A DNA stretch of 64,000 bases from Labia minor (taxonomy: Eukaryota; Arthropoda; Insecta; Dermaptera; Spongiphoridae), in the NCBI GenBank assembly GCA_963082975.1, contig OY720349.1:63920501-63984500 (forward strand), given 5' to 3'. Below, one piece after another: positions 45,781-59,084 of the stretch (position 1 is the stretch's first letter; each line of letters starts with the position of its first letter). A program made the translations under genes and the position numbers. The notes beneath the pieces are model-generated. The model searched no databases. It saw only the letters and a list, made by a program, of their open reading frames with translations, and was not told the origin of the DNA.

Positions 45781-48700
45781 AAGTCAAATTTTTGTAATAA
45801 TAAAAATTTTATTAAACACAAACTGACAATTTTTTTATTATGCAATAAAATTGATAAATTAAGAGCTAATCTTTTATTATTTAAATGTATATAGTGTAAC
45901 ATGGCTATATCCTTTCGATCCGAACTCTATCAACTACTCTAAGTCTCTAGGCAAAAATATGAGGAGCGAACCATTCTCTTCACCGGAAATAGCTAACAAT
46001 CAGCCAGAAATGATATCTAAAGAAATCGGATTTTGATCACACAATTCAAGGCTCAATTCAACTATTAAATTGCAAAACGAAAAATAAAGCAGAGGTTGCT
46101 GCTTTCCAAGTTTCTCCCATGGTAGACATTGTCGGTTCAACCCAAAACACAACCCAAATCGCTAAAGGTCATAGATAATAAATAAATGTATGTACTTGAT
46201 TAAAATTGATTATCAATAAAGAAAAATTTCATTCACATTGGTAGAAAAAAACCGAAAAGACTTTTTCCTTGACCCAATATTTGAATTTGGGGAAAATAAA
46301 CTTATATTGCAAAAACTAGTTTAAAACCAAGAAAACAATATTATTAATGACTTAGAATACTCTTCTTCAGTTGTTAGTCCACTATTTTTAACAAATGATT
46401 GATTTGTGTAATTTTCTTCATACCTGAAATTAGCATCCTTTATCTCAAAACAGAATATTATTCTCTGAATCGTTAATATTGTAATTATTATCCTTCTTTT
46501 TATCAATTTAATGATTATTAGTATACTTTTAAATCAACAAAATTGACATTTTAATGCTACTATTGATCTTTTTTAATATAGTCTCATCAAATATAATTTT
46601 TTTTATCACACTCTCTGTAACCTATGTAACAAAAATATAGACATACAATAGTCTTTAAAAAATAAATAAAACATTTTTCTATGACCCTTTAGAGAATTTA
46701 ATGTATCATTTCTTTGTTTTTCAACGTTGATTTCTGTTTCCATGTCATCCTCAACTCTTTAAGGGTTTTTTTTTATTATACCATTGTTTGGTAGTTTATT
46801 TTAAATTTACTTGAGCTCAAATGTTTCATTAATTATTTTTTTAATACCCTTGTCATTTTATCGACCATTTTTAAAATCATTTGAAAAAAATCTGAAATGA
46901 CACCCAAAAATAAACGACCATCTCAATTCATTTAAATTTAATAACATTATTATCATTTAATAACAAATTAAAAATTTTAATAAAATGAGAGTAAAATGAA
47001 TAAATCTAGTTTTAACAATGGAAGATATGCAAAAAATGTCATTAAATTTTATCATACCCATTTTGAAACATTATAGAATATTTTAGGTTGGTTTTTGACT
47101 TTTTTTTTTGTTTATATTGTTTATATTGTCTATAAGTGTAATATATAAATATACAAAAAGTATCTGATTAGAATATAATTTTATTTATTTATAATTAAAT
47201 TTCAACTCTTTAAATATGTTTCAAAAGAAGAATTAAATGGATTATTAAAAATTACGATCAAAAAGGTAATTATTGCCCCCGCTCAACTAGATTTGATGGG
47301 AGTTGATCAGCTTCTAAAATCAAGTAGTATAATAATAAAACTAACAAAAAACAAAAGAAAAAAAAAACAAATAAATTAAAAAAATGAGATAACATTTTTT
47401 CAATTTAAAATTTAACCTATACATTTAAATTTTTTTTAACAATTTAAAAGAACAATTGATTCATTGAATTTCACTCCAATTTTTTTTCTTTAAAAAAGTA
47501 ATTATTTTCGATCTATTAATATTATAAAATACCTACTTAATTCGGTAAAATACTGAACTAATAAAAACGCCTAAAATGAATGCGACTAAAATAACCTTCA
47601 TAAAACTAAAAATTTTAAGGCAGTTATTTTTTTATTTATTATAAATTATAATGCTTTAATCGTTAAAAGTTCACGTCAATAATTTTCAGATAGAAAATAT
47701 TATTTTTTCATCTTCCCATTAAAAATAAATATAATAATTTATTCATCTCCTCATCAAGTTATGTATCACGTTTCGTCATTTATTCGTTCATTTTCTCTAG
47801 TTTTATGTCATTTTTTATTTTTAATCTATTATCTCTTTAAAGTAGGTAGTTATCATATTTTTTTAATGTAAAGAATAATTGAATGGAAGTCATTTTCCAA
47901 TAAACGTAAATAACGCCATACATATTAATGAAGAACCCCATTTGTAATAGACAAAGTCAATTTAAGAAAAGTTTTTAAAAGTCGTTTACGAGAAAATTGC
48001 AAAATACTTTTAAAAAATAAGACCTTAATTTAAATAAAATTTCATCAAAGTATTTATTTCGAGAGTTTAAAATATTTATAATATTATATATACGATTTTT
48101 AAAAATTAATTATGAACGATATTTTTTATAAAAAGATAAAACTAATGGTATGTGTCTGAGCAATGACACACACACATATGCTAATTATATATATATATAT
48201 AATATAATATATGTAGATATACATATAATGCAATTTAATATCATGTTAATAAAAATAAAAATCAATTTTTAATTAATTATATTTGAAACATGCAACGAAA
48301 GTTGTTCTTTTTAATGGTGATCTGACTTCGAAATTTTATTTCAATTTGATTTATCGTATTATGAGACTGTTATCGTATTAACAATTCATTCAGGTCTAAA
48401 AGTACCAAAACCAAAGCACAAATTTATTTGGATTGAATTTATTAAATAGATTCTAAATGATATTATAGCGTGTCTTTATATAGGATTGATACTTATCAAT
48501 TTTTATACCAATTTTATACTAATTCCAAGAAACAATGACACATGACGAAATTAGGATTGGTTAATTTCTAAATTTATTTGAGTGATGTATTTATTTTCAG
48601 TTTCATAAATAGTGAGAGGTTTATTGAAATGAATTCAACGATTGAATATAAAATATTCATTATATCCTATAATAAGAGATTATAATGGAACTTGCATAAA

Positions 48701-48882
48701 TAATTTTTTTAAAAAACACAAAATGTCCATTTCGATAAATTAAAATAATAAAGTAATTTTAATATAATTTTTAAAATTAGATTCGATCAAAAATATGGAC
48801 AATTATTCCCAATCACAGTTAGTTATGTGCTTATATAAATTTAAGTTTACATTTAAATTAATAGAATATAAATAAACTTTAT
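45781..48882. other. AT-rich intronic DNA
   Basis: No supported exon or element; a 45900-46150 patch of mixed composition has no recognisable content. Confidence 0.45.
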
Positions 48883-49335
48883 TGTCTCTCGCAAATTTGA
48901 ATTGGATTAATTAACATATATTATATTTAAATAAAATTGAATTAATTAAATTATAAATTAAAATTAATAAATAATATTTATCAAACCAGCGCCGGTTTGC
49001 CTCTTTGTTGATGGTACCACGTCACCTGCTGGCGCGTGATTGCCAGTCAACATGTTAAAAAATTAATTCCGGTACTTTCAGCGATTCAATCAGGCTGAAT
49101 TTATACAATTTTTAATCGTGTGAAAAACTATCAAACATATAAATAAATCTTTATTTTTACGGTTAGTTTAGAGGAAAAAATATGAAAACGCGTGGTAGAT
49201 AATGGTTCCTCTTTCAAAAGAACTACATTTCTCAAAAGTTGATAGAAAACTACGAATTTTGATTAATGCCTGTGTACCAAATTTCATTATTCTAGCTCAA
49301 ACCGTTTTTGCGTAATCTTGTCTACACACACACAC

Positions 49336-49392
<57 letters not shown>

Positions 49393-49490
49393 CATTTTAA
49401 ATGACTCAGGGACCTTCAAAACATATAAAAACATCAAAAACTCGACATCCAAAATTTTCGTGATTGCAATACTATCTCTGGCAAGATAGT
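48883..49490 (-). mobile_element. Family B Helentron-like element, copy B4
   Basis: Reverse orientation. The right end keeps ACTATCTCTGGCAAGATAGT (one mismatch). The left end stops at GTCTCTCGC, so the 3' hairpin is lost. The internal tract has become CA, TA and GA runs (49328-49392). More diverged than B1 and B2. Confidence 0.7.
49369..49392. repeat. (GA)n microsatellite inside B4
   Basis: GA run directly after a TA run. Confidence 0.9.
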
Positions 49491-49744
49491 AAAAACTTCA
49501 AATCTTTTTGAACAAAATAATAAAATCATTTTAAAAAGTGATTACTATTTTTTACTGAAATACCTGAGATATTTTGAAAAGACATAATTTTTAAGTTGAT
49601 TGAAAATTGCGAAAGTTTCTGAGACCGATTGTGATACTTACTCAATTACTTACTTACTTAATTTAATAAATAAATAGCAATATCCTCTTCATTTTTCTTT
49701 CAAAATCGACCCATATTTTCTAGCTAAATAAATTCTCAATATAA

Positions 49745-50365
49745 ATAAGTTGACCTGCGGCCAGGTCCGAACCGACCGACGGTTTGAAATAAATTAATTT
49801 CCAACTACAGAAACAATTTCAAATAATTTTAATATATCTATTAATGTAATAAAAAACAGGTAGGCATATAACATAAATATTTTTAATTTTATTTTATTTA
49901 TAATATATATGTAAGACCAGGCTGTGACGTCATGAATGGCTGGATGACGTCATATAATTTTAATTAAGAAAAAACTAATAAAGATGATTTTTTTCGAGTA
50001 TAAAAACAATGCAAAGTGAATGATTCGTGATGATATGTAAAAAATCTCCTCATGTGAAATTTAGTATGAAAATAACCCTTCCCTTCCTATCGTCGAACAC
50101 TAATACTACCACTTCCGGTTTCCGGATTTGCACCAAAAGTTGATCAATTCATCTCACTGATGCATTAAGTAAATATACCAAATTTCATCAAAATCCGTTG
50201 AGCCGTTCAGGCTGTACACATCTATACGGACGGACGGACGGACAGACATCATGCTAAAAATACTTTTTTCTGTTAAGAAAATGCATGATTCGTGGAGATA
50301 TGTAAAAATCTCCACATGTGAAATTTGGTGTGAAAACAATACCTCCCTTACTATCGTCGGTCGGT
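49745..50365 (-). mobile_element. Family C Helentron-like element, copy C2
   Basis: Reverse-orientation full copy with the GACCTG-CGGC-CAGGTC hairpin, CCGACCGACGG inner motif, GGAC tandem tract near 50227 and terminal CGTCGGTCGGT. TGACGTCA sites at 49925-49932 and 49945-49952. Inverted relative to C3, 1.1 kb away. Confidence 0.78.
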
Positions 50366-51452
50366 AAAAATTAATCGGCTAAAGGATTTATAAATATAGG
50401 TTAATTTCACTTTCAAAGAATTATAAAAAACAGATTAAATCAATGCGAGCGATCAAGTTAAAAATCAAATTCTGAATTTTAAATATTTCTTCACGTTTTA
50501 AGGTCCTAAAAATTTATTTTTGACATTTTTATCTATAATAATTGTTTGTAAATGAGTGAACACATTAGCAATTATTAATATTTTATTGCTTTAATGATAA
50601 TTTGTAATATCTTTAATGATCAAAAAAGATCAATATCATGCATGACTCAGTATTATCACAGATGAGGATCTAAATATAAACAAGTTTATCTTCTGTTCAT
50701 TTGGTAGAGTACAATTTAATTTGATTTTGGGTGATATAGAGAAGAGTGGATTGCTTGAGTATTTTGTGTCGATAAGAGTTTGATACTTTTTCTCTCTTCA
50801 TAATATCGTGATGAACTTGAAAGAAAGAATAAAAAAGAAAATGGAGAGAATTAAAATATCGAATCCGGTCCCCGAGGTGTTGTTTGGAATCCCAATAGAG
50901 CAGAATGGATGTGAGCCCTCCAGGGGTTACGGGTAATATCAACCCTCGTGGATTGTGCTACCCTTTCAAGTGCCAAACATTAACGGATTAGGACAAATGA
51001 TGGTCCACATACATTTCAATAATTCAATTATAATATTCTTAAGGGAATCAACAAAACTATTAAAGCTTTTATCCAAAAAAAAAATTTATTTATACATTAA
51101 CTAAAATATAGGAGAATATAACTTGTTTTCAGATTAATAAAAGATCTTATTTATTAATTTTATTTATAATAGCAATTAATATTTTAATATCTCTTGTTTT
51201 ATTATAAATATTTTAAGGAGGAATTATTAACTTTATTTTACACAAAAAATTTATAAATTTAAAAAACTTTTACTAAAGTACCTTTGATTCCAAGATATAT
51301 TTTTCTTTAATTAAATGAAAGAAAAACTTAGAAAAAAGGGTAATTAACAATAATGTAATTATTTTTAAAAAACATATTATAAATTTATGTATATGAATCA
51401 AGGGATATTTGGAGAAGTGGTTTTGTAGTTTGATTTGTGTATATCTTTTTTT
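50366..51452. other. Intronic DNA between inverted C copies
   Basis: Mostly AT-rich. 50850-51000 is a balanced unique patch (GGTCCCCGAGGTGTTG, CCCTCCAGGGG) with no recognised coding or repeat identity. Confidence 0.4.
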
Positions 51453-52075
51453 ACCGACCGACGATAGTAAGGGAGGTATTGTTTTCACACCAAATTTCAC
51501 ATGTGGAGATTTTTACATATCTCCACGAATCATGCATTTTCTTAACAGAAAAAAGTATTTTTAGCATGATGTCTGTCCGTCCGTCCGTCCGTCCGTATAG
51601 ATGTGTACAGCCTGATTTTGATGAAATTTGGTATATTTACTTAATGCATCAGTATGATGAATTGATCAACTTTTGATGCAAATCCGGAAACCGGAAATGG
51701 TAGTATTAGCGATCGACGATAGGAAGGGAAGGGTTATTTTCACACCAAATTTAACATGAGGAGATTTTTTACATATCACCACGAATCATGCACTTTGTAT
51801 TGGTTTTATCCTCGAGAAAAATCATATTTATTAGTTTTTTCTTGATTTAAAATTATATGACGTCATCCAGTCATTCATGACGTCACATCCTGGTCTTGCA
51901 TATATATTATAAATAAAATAAAATTAAAAATGTTTATATTTATTATTTATGTATCCATATCTGTTTTTTATTACATTAATAGATATATTAAAATTATTTG
52001 GAATTGTTTCTGTAGCTGGAAATTAATTTACTTCTAACCGTCGGTCGGTTCGGACCTGGCCACAGGTCAACTTAT
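51453..52075 (+). mobile_element. Family C Helentron-like element, copy C3
   Basis: The forward copy, best for reading the family: ACCGACCGACGATAGTAAG at 51453, a tandem GTCC tract near 51569-51595, then an internal second copy of the 5' region (about 51708-51795), TGACGTCA at 51858 and 51878, inner CGTCGGTCGGT, hairpin GACCTG-GCCA-CAGGTC and AACTTATT. Confidence 0.8.
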
Positions 52076-52946
52076 TAGATAATATTTTATAGTTTGATAT
52101 AGTTACGTTTTGTAATTTACTCTCTTTTATTAAAAAAATGGATTTCCAACATTCGAATATATAAATTTAATATATTAATATATAAATATAATTAAAATAA
52201 AACTACTTAAACAAAACGATGGCTAAGTTTTAATACATTCAATTCAAAACGTTGACTCCATTCAAAACCTTTTATAAAATAAAGTCATATAAATTCAATT
52301 GTCCATCTCCTCACATACACGTACTATGAAATAGAGCGGAAATTTTTTTTATAATCTATAAACAATAACTTCAACACATGGTTTAAACAGTTTATATTTA
52401 TATATGTTTGGACAAAAATGTATATTTTTCATAAATAAACAAATGCATATATAATGCAATAATAATTATAAATTGATTAGTCTGGGTATTTGGCAGTATT
52501 AAAAAATTTACTGGTAGAGGTGTGCTAGCTGGCATGGTGAAAGGAGAAAGGTATGAAAGAAGAAAAACCACAAGCAAGATAACCACACGGATGATCCTAT
52601 TGTATTGAATTTCCGTAATTTAGGGAAGAGCCAGCAATTGTTATTTCGTTGATGTTTATATATAAAACTGATGAGCTTGAAATCGAGAAGCGGAGGTAAG
52701 AAGGATAAAAAAAGTGATGGCATTTTAGATAAGGACAGGAATTTACTGATACTGATACTGATAAGATTTCAATTACTTTTGGAAAATCATTAAAAATATT
52801 GAGCTATTAATCTATGCTTTTATTTTGTTTTTTTATTATATTTATATAGATAGACATATTTAAATATATATAATAATTAAATTTATTATAGTATAACTAT
52901 TATTATCATATATCCTATGAATTTTAATGAATTATATTAAAAAAAT
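52076..52946. other. AT-rich intronic DNA
   Basis: A patch at 52500-52740 is less AT-rich and open on the minus strand, without recognisable domains. Confidence 0.4.
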
Positions 52947-53518
52947 CAGGTGTCTCCACTCGACTATCCCCCAATTTGAATTGGATTAAATAACATATAT
53001 TAATTTAAATTAAATTAAATTAATTATAAATTAAAATTAATAAATAATATTTATTAAACCAGCGCATGTTTGGTTCTTTGTTGATGGCACCACGTCACTT
53101 GTTGGCGATTTGCAATGTTAAAAAATTAATTCTGGTACTTTCAGCGATTCAATCAAACTGAAATTCTATATATAGCAGTTTTATACAATTATTAATCATG
53201 TGAAGAATTATCAAACATATATCTTTATTTTTACGGTCACTTTAGAGGAAAAAAAATCAAAACGTTGTAGGTAATTGCCCTCTTCCGGTTGAGCTACATT
53301 TCTCAAATGTTAGAAAACTATGAATTTTGAATAATGAAATTTGGTATTTCATCATTCTAGCTCAAACTGTTTTTGCGTAATCTTGGTTACATACATACAT
53401 ACACACCACAGACATTTTTCTCAACCTTAATGAAAATGATTCAGGAACCTTCAAAACGTATAAAAACATCAAAATCTCAACATCGAAAATTTTCGTAATC
53501 GCAAAATGGCGAGATAGT
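52947..53518 (-). mobile_element. Family B Helentron-like element, copy B5
   Basis: Reverse orientation, nearly full. The left end CAGGTGTCTCCACTCGACTAT keeps most of the 3' hairpin. The right end has lost the inner half of the 5' hairpin (GCAAAATGGCGAGATAGT). The E-box block is reduced to CACGTCACTTG. Confidence 0.72.
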
Positions 53519-55148
53519 AAAAATGTACAAAAATTAAAAATTAAATAAATAAATAAATTATATTACGCCTTTATAAATAGATTAAATAAATGTTAGATAT
53601 ATAAAATATTTAATTATCGATTAATATTAATTGTATTATTTTTTTGATACTCTATTTTTTTTTTAGTAATTTTTATTATAATTTTTATTCTAAAATCTCT
53701 TTCAATGTACCTCTATTTTTTTACAAATTACAAATTAATTAAAAATTAATTAATAATGAAAATTATTTAAAGTAAATGTGTTAAATAATAAAATTTTCCT
53801 TATAACTTGAATAAATAATTTTTACTCTGAATCTCTCAAATAAAAAAATATATATTTTTTTTTATAAAAAAAAGAATAAAAGATAAATAAATAAAGAAAC
53901 GAAAGCTAATTTTATGCTCTTGAGTTAGTAATTAGTAAATTGTATTGACTTACTTTAATGATTTAACTATATTATTATATTTAAAATATGAATCATACCA
54001 ATAAATCAATATATAAAATATAGTTATTATTTTTTTTAATATTTTTAATTAAATCGATAATTACTATCTACGTATATCTAAATATTATTTTATAGTTAGT
54101 TTTGTCTTATTAATATTTATTTATTTATTTATTTTGTCTTTAATTCATTTTCACAAATTAAATAGTCCAATTAAACTTTTAATTTACTCCTCTAATAATA
54201 TAAAAATATCACTTGAAATATTGCACCATCTTTTTCTTTTATTCCCTCATCAACTTCTCCACCACCTCATCTTCTATTTCCATTTCTTACGACCACCACT
54301 AATACATATATATTACTTTTTGTGTGTATTTACAAATTATAAAATGGCACATGAAAGGGAAATCTTAATGAAGGAAAATTTTTCTTTTTATTTCTTTTGC
54401 TCTTTCTTTTACTTTTTCTCTCTGTTTTTTATCTAATATTAAACCTCAAACCGCTCTTGTGTTTTTTAATAACGTTTATTATATATATATTTATATATAT
54501 AATCGATTTTTAGATATAAATAAAAAAGATTATAAAATACCACAGGTGTGAAATACTTTATTGTTTTATTGGAAAATATTAGGAAATAAATAAAATGAAA
54601 TGATCGTTTATTTTTTTTTTTTTTTTTTGAATAGATAAAAATAAGATTTAATTATATAAATAAGAATTAATAAAACAAATATCCACAAATATTTAATTAA
54701 ATTATTATGGATTATTTCTAATTATTATTATTATTATTAGTGAATAGACTCTGATGGCCACGGAGAGCTCTCTTTAAAGATAAATTATTAGAATTTAATT
54801 TCTCTAGTCCCCAACTTGCTACTATACTAAATCTTTTTTATCAAGTCTATTTTAGAGAAAAATTATTTATTTTGTCATTTCATTCATTTATGTCAAATAT
54901 GCATATAATTAAATTTCTATGTTTTCATTTATCTCATATATGAATTTATATTTATAAAGGTATGCTGTCGAGCCAACAATTAGAATTTCAACAATATTTT
55001 GGTGAAGTGCCTTTGTGTGAAAATAGTTTCGTGCAAAAACATTATATATTAATTTTATATTTATATTAAATTTGTTAGGTATTTATGTCTCTTTGATGGC
55101 GATATTTTTTTCAAATTAAATAAATCTTCTCCAAAACATTCTAAATAC
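53519..55148. other. AT-rich intronic DNA
   Basis: No supported feature; the frame at 54134-54436 is low-complexity translation. Confidence 0.5.
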
Positions 55149-55544
55149 TGCTATATTTTTCAACATAATCTCCATCAACACTGATACATTTCTCATAACG
55201 GTGTTCTAATTAATTTAATTAATTAATTAAATTTGATTTAATTTAATTTAAGTCTCATCAACAGTTATGAATTGACACAAAAATTCGTTTGGATTACGCC
55301 TACAGCGCCAAATTGTCGTTAGAAATGGTTTTTCGAAGCAATTTTCGGTCTAACGTTAGGAAATGCGCCACCCACGTTGCACATAGCTTTCCATATTCAA
55401 ATGGTTTTGCAAAATATTTCGCACACGTTCAGCTGACATCGTACAGGTCTCAGCTATCTTGAATTTTGAAAAATAAAACAAAAAAAAAAAATTGAAAAAC
55501 ATCGTTTTTCTTGGTCAGGACGGAAACTTTTCAGCCAACCCTCG
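55149..55544 (-). mobile_element. mariner-derived MITE, family D copy D2 (one end lost)
   Basis: The right TIR ends AGCCAACCCTCG next to TA. The left TIR is missing; similarity starts at TGCTATATTTTTCAACA. The interior matches D1, including the transposase relic on the minus strand. Confidence 0.78.
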
Positions 55545-58500
55545 TATAATCGAGTTTTAATAAAAAAATATCTCTGTAATTTATAACGAATTATTACAAA
55601 TTAACTATCAGATTATTAATAGAAATCATGAAAAATGATATAAAGATATCATCGTCGTTTTATATTTTTTTTATTTTATTTTCTTAGTTTCAAGATTGTA
55701 CATCATAATTAATGAAAAACTGAAACTGTTCACAAATATTAAATTATTTTATTAAAAAGATCCGCAAACAAAAATCAACCCCAACTAACTTTTATGACAT
55801 AGATTTACTTCATGACTTAGTGGCTGATTAACCTATTTAATTTAATAATAATAATAATAATCGTAGCTTCAAATCAGCACGAACCAGTGACTAATGATGA
55901 CAATTGTTTTTTTTTTTTTTTGTTTAGCTGTGGTGAACTGAGATCATATGATATTATACTCAAGTTTTAATCATTAATATCTGATTACACATATACAACA
56001 AAAGTAAAACTATCAGGATATAATGTTATTTTTGGAATACAAAAAACTACCCTATCTTTTTAAAAGGATAAACAAGGTTTATACTTTATACATACATTAA
56101 TGAAAAATTAACGGGTTCATTTCAAAGGGATTATGAATAAAATATCATGGTAGATATATCCTTTTTTATACTCGAAATTCTAAATATAAGATCAGAGTGT
56201 TGAAAAGCTAAATAATAAATTTAGTCTTATCTCTTTGATTTGAAAATTTTAACTTCAAATCAATATATAATAAAATAAATTAGGATCCTTTCTCAGATGG
56301 AGCAAAGCACTCTTGTTTAACAATTGTACAAAAGTACATAAGAAAAAAAAAATAAATAATCACTAACTTCTTCTCTTTGCATTGAAATAGAAATGATCTA
56401 CTAGCTATAGATCCTTGTTTGTATAATTTATCTACTCTGTATACATACATTCATCCTATTTTAAGGTTTCTTCTCTCTCTCTCTCTCTCTCTCAGTCATA
56501 TTTATTTTTTTTTCTTCTACATCCGTACACCTTCATATTATATTTTAAAAGTATTATTTAAAACTAGCCATTTTCACATACTCGTATTTGAAATAACAAA
56601 TAGACTAGTTATCTGTTAAATGACTTGGATAAAAGAGTGGATCATTCAAATGGAATATCAACATCAATAAATATACAGGGAAAAAAATATCAAATGGAAA
56701 TTCATGGAGCTCACTCACTACGTTCGCCATCCCCCTAACGCCACCTCTCATGCCTATTCTAATGGTTCTTGGTTCACCCCTCATCCAACTACCACCCACT
56801 CTGATTGTGTATATTGGTTTTAATTCTATTTTAAGGAGCTAAATAAATATACATTTAACATTTACATGGATTGGTTTAGATTTTTGTTTGGAATAAAAAA
56901 AAAGATTGGAATTTTAATTACGTATTAATGAACACAGGTCACGTGGTTGACGTTTTTATAAACAAATTTTAGCTTTTTTTAATTGGAAATCTAATAAAAT
57001 CAAAATTATCTATATTTAGGATTTAGTTCTAGTAAATATATTAGAAAGGTTTAATTATAAATTTACTACATATTTTCTATAAAATTTGTAAACACTATAA
57101 TTCATGACGTTATATAAATTAATTAAATTAAATGAGTTTTAAAATTTAAGTTTAGTAATTATTATAATAGATAAAGTGAATTCTCGAAAAAACAAAATTT
57201 AAAAAAATATCAGTTGAAGAGTAAATATAAAATTAATTGAATTCGATACCTATTATATATATTATATAACATTGAAACATAGTCCACTGTATGTGATAAC
57301 AAAAAGAAGAATGGGTTATAATAATAATAATAATAATAATAATAAAATTTCCTCTAATTCACAAATTGAATCTTTAATATATTTTTAATTAATTATTATT
57401 AATGAGGCTAAAATGCGCTTAAATTTCAATTTATTATTTATCATAAAGTTTTTTCAGGTTAATTAATATTATATTAAATTTTAGCAAGGTAATGTTATCA
57501 GAATAATATTTTTACAAGTTTATTGTATATTCAAATTATAATTTCTAAATATTTTATTGGCCAATGCTTTTGATCAAACTATTTTGAATTAAACTTCAGT
57601 TTAAATTTTATCTAAATATATTTATTATATGTGATACGTAATTCAATTTAATATAAATACTAATAATTCATTTTTTTAATTTATCTCTATAAGTTTGATT
57701 ACAATTTGAGACCATACAATTTTTTTTTTTTTTAATCTTACCCTAAATAAATGATTGTATGTATCCGAAATAAAAATCGATTAAAGTGGAAAATAAATTA
57801 TCTATTTTTATTGAATATTATTTTATTATTATTATTTTTTTTTTTTATGAAAATTAAAACCATCTATGCATAACAAAAAGTTTATTATTAACCCCAATGG
57901 GAGTTTTACTCGGATATAAAAATAAAAAATAAAATAAAATGCATACGCACACAGTCACACATAGAAGTGCCATTTAACTGTTCAAATATTGGATTGGATT
58001 GCCCCTATTGATTCCCCATTAATTGAATCTATTACAATGTTAGCATCAACTATATTACATTTAGCCCCTGTACCACCCCCTGCTCCTACTATATGCTATC
58101 CCCATCCCTTACTTCGTATACTCGGAATCTCACACTCTGCTAACTCAGTCCAAGCTTTGTGAATTTTTTTCTTTTTAATTAAAACAAAACAAACTAACAT
58201 TTTTGTTGTCGTAATATAAATGCGAAATTTACGATCTTTGAAAACAAATCAAAATATAAACTATCCTATGAATTTGCATCACAAAGTTAAAAGAAGAATA
58301 TAAAATAAAAACTGTATGAATTTTTCAATTAAAAAAAAAAGAATGAATATTTACTATCTAATTATCAAATTTAATAATTATAATATAATGTAAAATATTA
58401 TTTTTTATTATATCACTGGTTTTAAATTTACTATTCAATTATCTATTTATTTATTGGAAAACTAGCATTATCATTGTATATCGTGGTTAAAAAAAATTAA

Positions 58501-58634
58501 TTAATTTCTTAATTGTCCTATTAAAACCATGATATATAAGTAAATACAATTTTTAAATTTGAAATAAAAGTTAATAATTATTAACATAATGTCTATGTGA
58601 GTATAAAGGTACTAATTTATTATTTAGAATAGTA
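55545..58634. other. AT-rich intronic DNA with simple repeats
   Basis: Contains a CT run (56470-56493) and an AAT run (57318-57346). 56690-56810 and 57960-58150 are less AT-rich unique patches; the first is open on the minus strand without recognised motifs. No exon of the + strand gene is recognised. Confidence 0.4.
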
Positions 58635-59084
58635 CGAGGGTGGGGTGAAAAGTTTCCTACCTGACCAAGAAAAACCATGTTTTTAAATTTTTTTGTTGCT
58701 TTATTTTTCTACTATCAAGAGAGCTGAGACCTGTACGATGTCAGCTGAGCGTGTGCGAAATATTTTACACAACCATTTGAATATGGGAAGCTGTGTGCAA
58801 CGTGGATGCGTTTGCTAACGTTAGACCAAAAACTGTTTCGAAAAATAATTTCTACCGACAATTTGGCGTAATCCAAACGAATTTTTGTGTCGATTCATAA
58901 CTGTTGATGAGACTTAAATTAAATTAAATTAAATTAATCAATTAATTAAATTAATTAAATTAATTAGAACACATTATCAGAAATGCATCAGTGTTGATGG
59001 AGATTATGTTGAAAAATATAGCAAAAAAAAATTTAAAACATCGTTTTTCTTGGTCAGGCCGGAAACTTTTCCACTCCACCCTCG
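58635..59084 (+). mobile_element. mariner-derived MITE, family D copy D3
   Basis: Both TIRs present (CGAGGGTGGGGTGAAAAG, CACTCCACCCTCG) with TA on each side (58633-58634, 59085-59086); 450 bp. The sense orientation retains SAERVRNILHNHLNM and the NPNEFLCRF-like segment of mariner transposase with stops. Confidence 0.85.

Noticed and set aside
54134..54436. 100-codon frame rich in Phe, Leu, His and Ser
   Set aside because: Low-complexity translation of T-rich DNA with no domain.
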